A DNA stretch of 8,693 nucleotides, taken from NCBI GenBank assembly GCA_003857395.1, contig RPRC01000245.1:1-8693 (forward strand), given 5' to 3'. Within the stretch, counting starts at the first letter, position 1, and every line of letters starts with the position of its first letter. The position numbers were made by a program, and so were the translations under genes. Of the stretch, positions 5,503 to 8,693 are shown piece by piece. The DNA is from Geobacter sp. (GTDB lineage Bacteria > Desulfobacterota > Desulfuromonadia > Geobacterales > Geobacteraceae). The notes below the pieces were generated by a model, which saw only the letters and a program-made list of their open reading frames with translations, did no database searches and was not told the DNA's origin.

Positions 5503-5511
5503 TGGTATACT
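5503..5511 (+). promoter_or_regulatory. Extended -10 promoter of the secreted-protein gene
   Basis: TGGTATACT matches an extended -10 (TGn plus TATACT at 5506-5511). The -35 region is poor, as is usual when an extended -10 is present. Transcription would begin near 5518, about 29 nt before the ATG at 5547, with the AAAGGAGGG ribosome site (5531-5539) in between. Confidence 0.5.
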
Positions 5512-5546
5512 TGGAGCACATCAAAATGTCAAAGGAGGGTGCAGCG

Positions 5547-5953
5547 ATGAAAAATATCATGAAACGCCTTGCCGTTTTTTCTGCGTTTATTGCAGTAATG
5601 GTACTTTGACTGTCGTTTCCAGGGCGGAAATAATTGGCATGAGCGGCAAGGTGGAACTAGGATCGTACCTCGTGAATGAAACGGGAATGACACTCTACAT
5701 TTTCAAGAAGGATTCCCCGGGCAAGAGCGTCAGTTCCGGTCCCTGTCTTGAAAAATGGCCGGTTTTTCTGGCGGAAAATCTCCAGGTCCGGTGCGGTATG
5801 AAGTCGAAGAATTTCTCGACGATAACCAGGTCTGACGGCAAGCAGCAGACGACGTACAAGGGGATGCCCCTGTACTACTTCTTCAAGGACGAAAAACCAG
5901 GCGATGCCAATGGGCAGGGTCTGAACGACGTCTGGTTTGTCGCATCCCCCTGA
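5547..5953 (+). CDS. Secreted Yx(F/W/Y)xxD-repeat protein (COG4315 type), apparent frameshift
   Basis: The mature part (from about 5625) belongs to the predicted lipoprotein family defined by Yx(F/W/Y)xxD motifs. Two are present, LYIFKKD and LYYFFKD, and the protein ends GLNDVWFVASP as family members do. Biochemical function is not established for this family. The start is clearly the ATG at 5547 behind AAAGGAGGG. It opens a signal peptide (MKNIMKRLAVFSAFIAVMV) but that frame stops at 5607. The domain frame has no such start. One extra T, best placed in the TTT at 5605-5607, joins the two as VMVLLTVVSRA followed by EIIGMSG, with a plausible SRA cleavage site. No lipobox cysteine is seen, so I expect a secreted rather than lipid-anchored form. 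A frame-consistent upstream ATG at 5447 gives a poor N-terminus and is unlikely. Confidence 0.78.
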
Positions 5954-5977
5954 TATATTTACCAGCACTTCCCGAGT

Positions 5978-6006
5978 TGCCCTTTCCGAAAGGGCAGCTT
6001 GTTTTT
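5978..6006 (+). terminator. Rho-independent terminator
   Basis: TGCCCTTT (5978-5985) pairs perfectly with AAAGGGCA (5989-5996) around a 3-nt CCG loop. A T-rich tract ending in TTTTT (6002-6006) follows. It lies 25 nt after the stop of the secreted-protein gene. Confidence 0.8.
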
Positions 6007-6114
6007 CACTCCCGCAAATTTATTCCGGAGGCGGCATTCGGCTGCGCAAACCGTTGTTACATGGCCCTGGTGGTCGTGTTGATGACCCGACTTTCGCACG
6101 ATGAATTGCACCAC

Positions 6115-6143
6115 ACTGAGTTTGTTGACAACAGTACATCAGT
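6115..6143. promoter_or_regulatory. Palindromic candidate operator before the PilZ gene
   Basis: TGTTGACAACA (6123-6133) is a perfect odd palindrome. It sits inside a looser outer repeat, ACTGA (6115-6119) and TCAGT (6139-6143), just 6 nt upstream of the proposed start codon. It includes the -35-like TTGACA (6125-6130), but no convincing -10 follows at the right distance. Its use as a regulator site is inference. Confidence 0.3.
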
Positions 6144-6149
6144 TGGCTT

Positions 6150-7124
6150 ATGACGAAAGATATCCTGAAATTTGAAGAATATTTTCCCCCGGGGATGCGG
6201 ATCCAGGTGGAGATTCCGCTGCCGGAGGAAAAGCCTTTCCGGGACGATGCCGAGATCCTTTCTCTTCATCAGGATCTCCTTGAGCTGCGGCTGTCGAGGA
6301 TAATTCTCCCGGCAGCGGCCATTCTGGAGATAGGAACGCCTCTTTACGTCCGCACAGGGAAGAAAGGTGCCGGCTTCAGGAGCCGGGGCATTCTGCTTAA
6401 GTACGATAGCCTGTCCAGTCTCTTCATCCGCCTCACCGGCGAGGTTCTCTCCATTAATGATCGCGAATACTTTCGGATCGACGTCTACATCCCTCTCAAG
6501 TACCGCTTGTATTGCGATGGAGATGAAAGGGAAGCGAAAGGGGAGGGAGTCCCTGAAGGCTTTTCAGGTGACTATCAAAGGGGGCAAAACGCTGCAGTGA
6601 CAAATGTCGCTCCGGAAAAACCGTTGCCGGTCGCGGCCAATTTGAGCGGAGCGGGGGTGAGGGTCCATCTTCCCGATCGTTTCGACATTGACCAGTTACT
6701 GGAACTGACTCTTTTTCTGCCGCCGGCTTTCGGGGGACCCATGACCCTTCCGGGCCTGGTGGTGTACGTCATGCAGCTAGGTCGTCCGGGCGATGCCCGG
6801 CAGATATTCGACACCGCTATTCGCTTTGTCAATGTCGACGAGCCGCATCGTGACAACCTGTTGAAGTTTATCCATGCTATGCAGCTGGAGCAGTTGAGAA
6901 GGCTGAGAGAGCATTCTTCGCTGTTTCCCTCCATTTACCTGGAAAAAACCGGCTGGGGGAGCTTTTCTTTTCGGAAAAAGGTCCTGCTGATCCTGTGTAC
7001 GCTTTCGGTGGCTTTCGTTGTTGCCTGGCTGGTCTTTGCGCTTGCCGGTTATTACAGTGCCGGGAGCAAGGGTGAGATCGCGAAGACCTTCGAAGATCAG
7101 ATCAGAAAATTTATTAACCAATAG
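6150..7124 (+). CDS. PilZ-domain protein with N-terminal YcgR-like domain and C-terminal membrane anchor
   Basis: This is a probable c-di-GMP receptor. Residues 10-100 form a beta-rich YcgR/PilZN-like domain. The PilZ domain begins at REYFR (105-109), which is the RxxxR motif, and contains NLSGAG (164-169), the (D/N)xSxxG motif, so both c-di-GMP-binding motifs are present. An unusual linker of about 40 residues (120-160, rich in Gly, Glu and Pro) separates them. A C-terminal membrane helix (about 277-301, after FRKK) is followed by a short charged tail. This predicts an N-in anchored protein with the sensor domain in the cytoplasm. The ATG at 6150 has no clear ribosome-binding site, but an in-frame stop at 6126 and the family-like FPPGMR segment support it. 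A start at Met16 (6195) is possible. The MscS-type channel gene follows on the same strand. Confidence 0.88.
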   Translation: MTKDILKFEEYFPPGMRIQVEIPLPEEKPFRDDAEILSLHQDLLELRLSRIILPAAAILEIGTPLYVRTGKKGAGFRSRGILLKYDSLSSLFIRLTGEVLSINDREYFRIDVYIPLKYRLYCDGDEREAKGEGVPEGFSGDYQRGQNAAVTNVAPEKPLPVAANLSGAGVRVHLPDRFDIDQLLELTLFLPPAFGGPMTLPGLVVYVMQLGRPGDARQIFDTAIRFVNVDEPHRDNLLKFIHAMQLEQLRRLREHSSLFPSIYLEKTGWGSFSFRKKVLLILCTLSVAFVVAWLVFALAGYYSAGSKGEIAKTFEDQIRKFINQ

Positions 7125-7195
7125 AAAGAGTGACCGGGTTCAGGCTTGTACTATTTGAGCACTGCACTGTAATCATCCATGGCCAGGAGGTACGT

Positions 7196-8083
7196 ATGGA
7201 TCACATCCCGCCGATCTACCTTGGAATACTGCAGAAACTCATTGTTGCGGTGATCATTGTCTGCCTTGCTGTCGTTGCCAGTCGTTTGGCAGGAGGGCTT
7301 CTCAGGAAAAGCATCAAGGATGAGGCTCAAATGCTCACCGTGAGCGCATTGGTGAGGAAATGCACGTACATTGCGGCCGCACTGATCATTGTCTCAATCG
7401 TATTCGGGTTTGGAGGTAATTTTGCGACTATTATCGGGATTCTGGGCGCCGGGGTGGCCTTCGCCTCGCAAGAGGTAATAGGCTCTTTCGCGGGTTATCT
7501 GAACATCATTACCGGCAACATCTTCAGAATCGGCGACCGGATACGGATCGGTAATGTGGTAGGAGACGTCCTTGACATCAGTTTGCTGCGTACCACGGTC
7601 ATGGAGATTGGCGAATGGGTAAAAGCCGACCAGTACACGGGCAGGGTCGTAAGTCTTGCCAATCGTGTGGTTTTCTCAGACCCGGTTTTCAACTATACGC
7701 AACATTCCTGTTATCTTTGGGACGAGATCATGATCCCGGTAACCTATGACAGCAATTGGCGGCGTGCGGTCGAGATCATACTGGCAAAGGGGCAGGAATT
7801 GACGGTAGTATTTCATGCCGGGGCACGGGCAGAATTCGAGGAGATGGTAAAGAAATATCCCTCCCTCCATGAAGTGCCTGTTGAACCATCCAGCTACATT
7901 ACCATGACGGACAATTGGATCGAGTTGACCTTGCGGTATATCGTTGACGCGAGAAACCGCAGAGTCGTGAAAGGACAGATCCATGGCGAGCTTCTGGAAT
8001 GCTTCGGTGAAGAACCCGATATCAGAGTCGCCTCGATGACCGTCGATATCGTCGGATTTCCATCAGTGAAAAGCAGCCTCTGA
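7196..8083 (+). CDS. MscS-family mechanosensitive ion channel
   Basis: This is a small-conductance mechanosensitive channel of the inner membrane, of 295 residues. It has three membrane helices. TM1 is about 9-33 and TM2 about 52-72. The pore helix TM3 is about 77-108, with the Gly/Ala-packed GILGAGVAFASQEVIGSFAG, and runs into the conserved NIITGNIFRIGDRIRIG. A beta domain (113-170) and an alpha/beta vestibule (175-290) follow, as in E. coli MscS (286 residues). The ATG at 7196 is chosen because AGGAGG sits 5 nt upstream. An in-frame start at 7130 would add 22 residues with no such site. The gene begins 71 nt after the PilZ gene with no terminator between, so the two are probably co-transcribed. 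No damage is visible. Confidence 0.93.
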   Translation: MDHIPPIYLGILQKLIVAVIIVCLAVVASRLAGGLLRKSIKDEAQMLTVSALVRKCTYIAAALIIVSIVFGFGGNFATIIGILGAGVAFASQEVIGSFAGYLNIITGNIFRIGDRIRIGNVVGDVLDISLLRTTVMEIGEWVKADQYTGRVVSLANRVVFSDPVFNYTQHSCYLWDEIMIPVTYDSNWRRAVEIILAKGQELTVVFHAGARAEFEEMVKKYPSLHEVPVEPSSYITMTDNWIELTLRYIVDARNRRVVKGQIHGELLECFGEEPDIRVASMTVDIVGFPSVKSSL

Positions 8084-8124
8084 CCTCCCTCCTGACCCTT
8101 GTTGCTGACCAGTTTATCTTATCT

Positions 8125-8571
8125 TCACAAGCTCGTTTCCCGTTGAATGGTGGAAAGTGATTCGCATACTGCAGCATATTCCGTCTCGATGTCAGCCATC
8201 AGGAGTTCGGCACGTGCAAGTGTACACTCTCGTCCAAAATTTTCCATCTGCTGACACAGCGCTGCCAGATTGAGAGCCCCAAGATTGGCACTGCTTGACT
8301 TCAAAGAATGGGCCGCTGATGACAGTCCTGCTGCGTCACCCGCAGTTAGTGAATTGTGCATGCTGTGAAACAGTTCGGCAGATGTATTGAAATAGATATT
8401 GATCAGTTTATCGAGAACATTGGGGGTGCCTGCCCGTTGCAGGACCCGCAAGTTGTCCAGGCTGCTGGTGTCAATGACATTCCGGCGTTCTTCGGACGTG
8501 ACAACGTTCCGGTCGGGACGATCAGCTTGGGACCATCCAGGACCATCCAGGGACGTTCTTGTTTTAGTGCG
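8125..8571 (-). pseudogene. Hpt-domain remnant of a hybrid histidine kinase
   Basis: The open frame encodes a histidine phosphotransfer domain. AAHSLKSSSANLGALNLAALC contains the phosphorylatable His, followed by the QQMENFGR helix. The lead-in VIDTSSLDNLRVLQR is typical of the linker before a C-terminal Hpt domain in large hybrid sensor kinases. No kinase or receiver domain precedes it: the frame closes at a TAA (8574-8572), and the only in-frame start candidate is a TTG at 8451 without a ribosome-binding site. I therefore read it as the 3' end of a truncated kinase gene, though a free-standing Hpt protein from the TTG (108 residues) cannot be excluded. It is convergent with the MscS gene. 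The break lies next to a transposase gene and a 10-bp tandem repeat. Confidence 0.72.
8531..8550. repeat. Exact 10-bp tandem duplication
   Basis: GACCATCCAG occurs twice in direct succession, immediately before GGACGTTCTT. On the - strand it lies within the upstream part of the Hpt remnant's frame. A GTTCTT (8555-8560) / AAGAAC (8588-8593) inverted repeat follows, between it and the transposase start. This may be part of the end of the IS200-like element. Confidence 0.6.
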
Positions 8572-8615
8572 TTAGAGTGGTTGAGTTAAGAACTATTTAA
8601 TGTTATGTTTGACCA

Positions 8616-8693
8616 ATGCCACGACAACCTCGCCTCGACATACCAGGTCTGCTGCAGCATGTCATCGTCCGCGGGATCGAACGATCAGAAATA
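8616..8693 (+). CDS. IS200-like REP-associated tyrosine transposase (RAYT), N-terminal part
   Basis: The first 26 codons are present and the gene runs off the window. The sequence MPRQPRLDIPGLLQHVIVRG then IERSEI is the typical opening of Y1 (HUH) transposases of the REP-associated type. It includes the H-V-I-x-R-G strand that precedes the metal-binding histidines in this group. These enzymes cut single-stranded DNA at hairpin repeats. No strong ribosome-binding site is visible before the ATG. The identification rests on the conserved N-terminal strand only, because the catalytic residues lie outside the window. Confidence 0.75.
   Translation, partial: MPRQPRLDIPGLLQHVIVRGIERSEI

Noticed and set aside
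6125..6153. Consensus-like -35 TTGACA before the PilZ gene
   Set aside because: The hexamer 17 bp downstream (TTATGA) is a poor -10 and overlaps the start codon; the palindrome is the more notable signal.
1..8693. CRISPR array, tRNA or rRNA genes, prophage genes
   Set aside because: No regularly spaced repeats, cloverleaf sequences, rRNA motifs or phage structural genes are seen on either strand.

Overview
The window looks like the edge of a mobile-DNA island joined to an ordinary chromosomal backbone, most likely from a Desulfuromonadota (Geobacter/Pelobacter-like) bacterium. That placement is inference. It rests on the combination of a SMUG1-type uracil-DNA glycosylase, a group II intron, a chromosomal integron array, an IS200-like REP-associated transposase and a PilZ/MscS pair. 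No rRNA, tRNA or marker gene is present to confirm it.

Left part (1-3726), mobile. Positions 1-111 are the 3' end of a group II intron (domains V and VI). An array of integron gene cassettes follows. I recognise it from two attC sites (1085-1134 and 2285-2341) and from each cassette's start matching its own attC. Cassette 1 holds a small basic protein on the + strand and a HigB2/HigA2-type toxin-antitoxin pair on the - strand. Cassette 2 holds one unrecognised 373-residue protein. Cassette 3 holds a gene that opens only if one T is added to a T7 run, and it is cut off by an insertion sequence. That element (about 2690-3726, IS4-type DDE transposase) has clear terminal inverted repeats, but its transposase is internally damaged and there is no target-site duplication.

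Middle part (3710-6006), backbone. On the - strand lie an S4-like RNA-binding segment continuous in frame with a SMUG1-type uracil-DNA glycosylase, then a compact PBP4/S13-type D-Ala-D-Ala peptidase whose 3' end is lost at the IS. Divergent from these, on the + strand, is a secreted protein of the Yx(F/W/Y)xxD family with its own extended -10 promoter and a hairpin terminator.

Right part (6115-8693). A PilZ-domain protein with a C-terminal membrane anchor and an MscS-type channel form a probable operon, suggesting c-di-GMP input to a channel. Convergent with them is a remnant of a hybrid histidine kinase (Hpt domain only). The window ends inside the start of an IS200-like (RAYT) transposase.

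Two themes cross the window. First, three unrelated genes (cassette 3, the S13 peptidase and the Yx(FWY)xxD protein) are each exactly one base short of an intact reading frame, at or near T runs, which suggests either homopolymer sequencing error or decay. Second, the IS has a gene fragment on each side that loses its 3' end at the IS boundary, marking a deletion or rearrangement that removed the distal integron.
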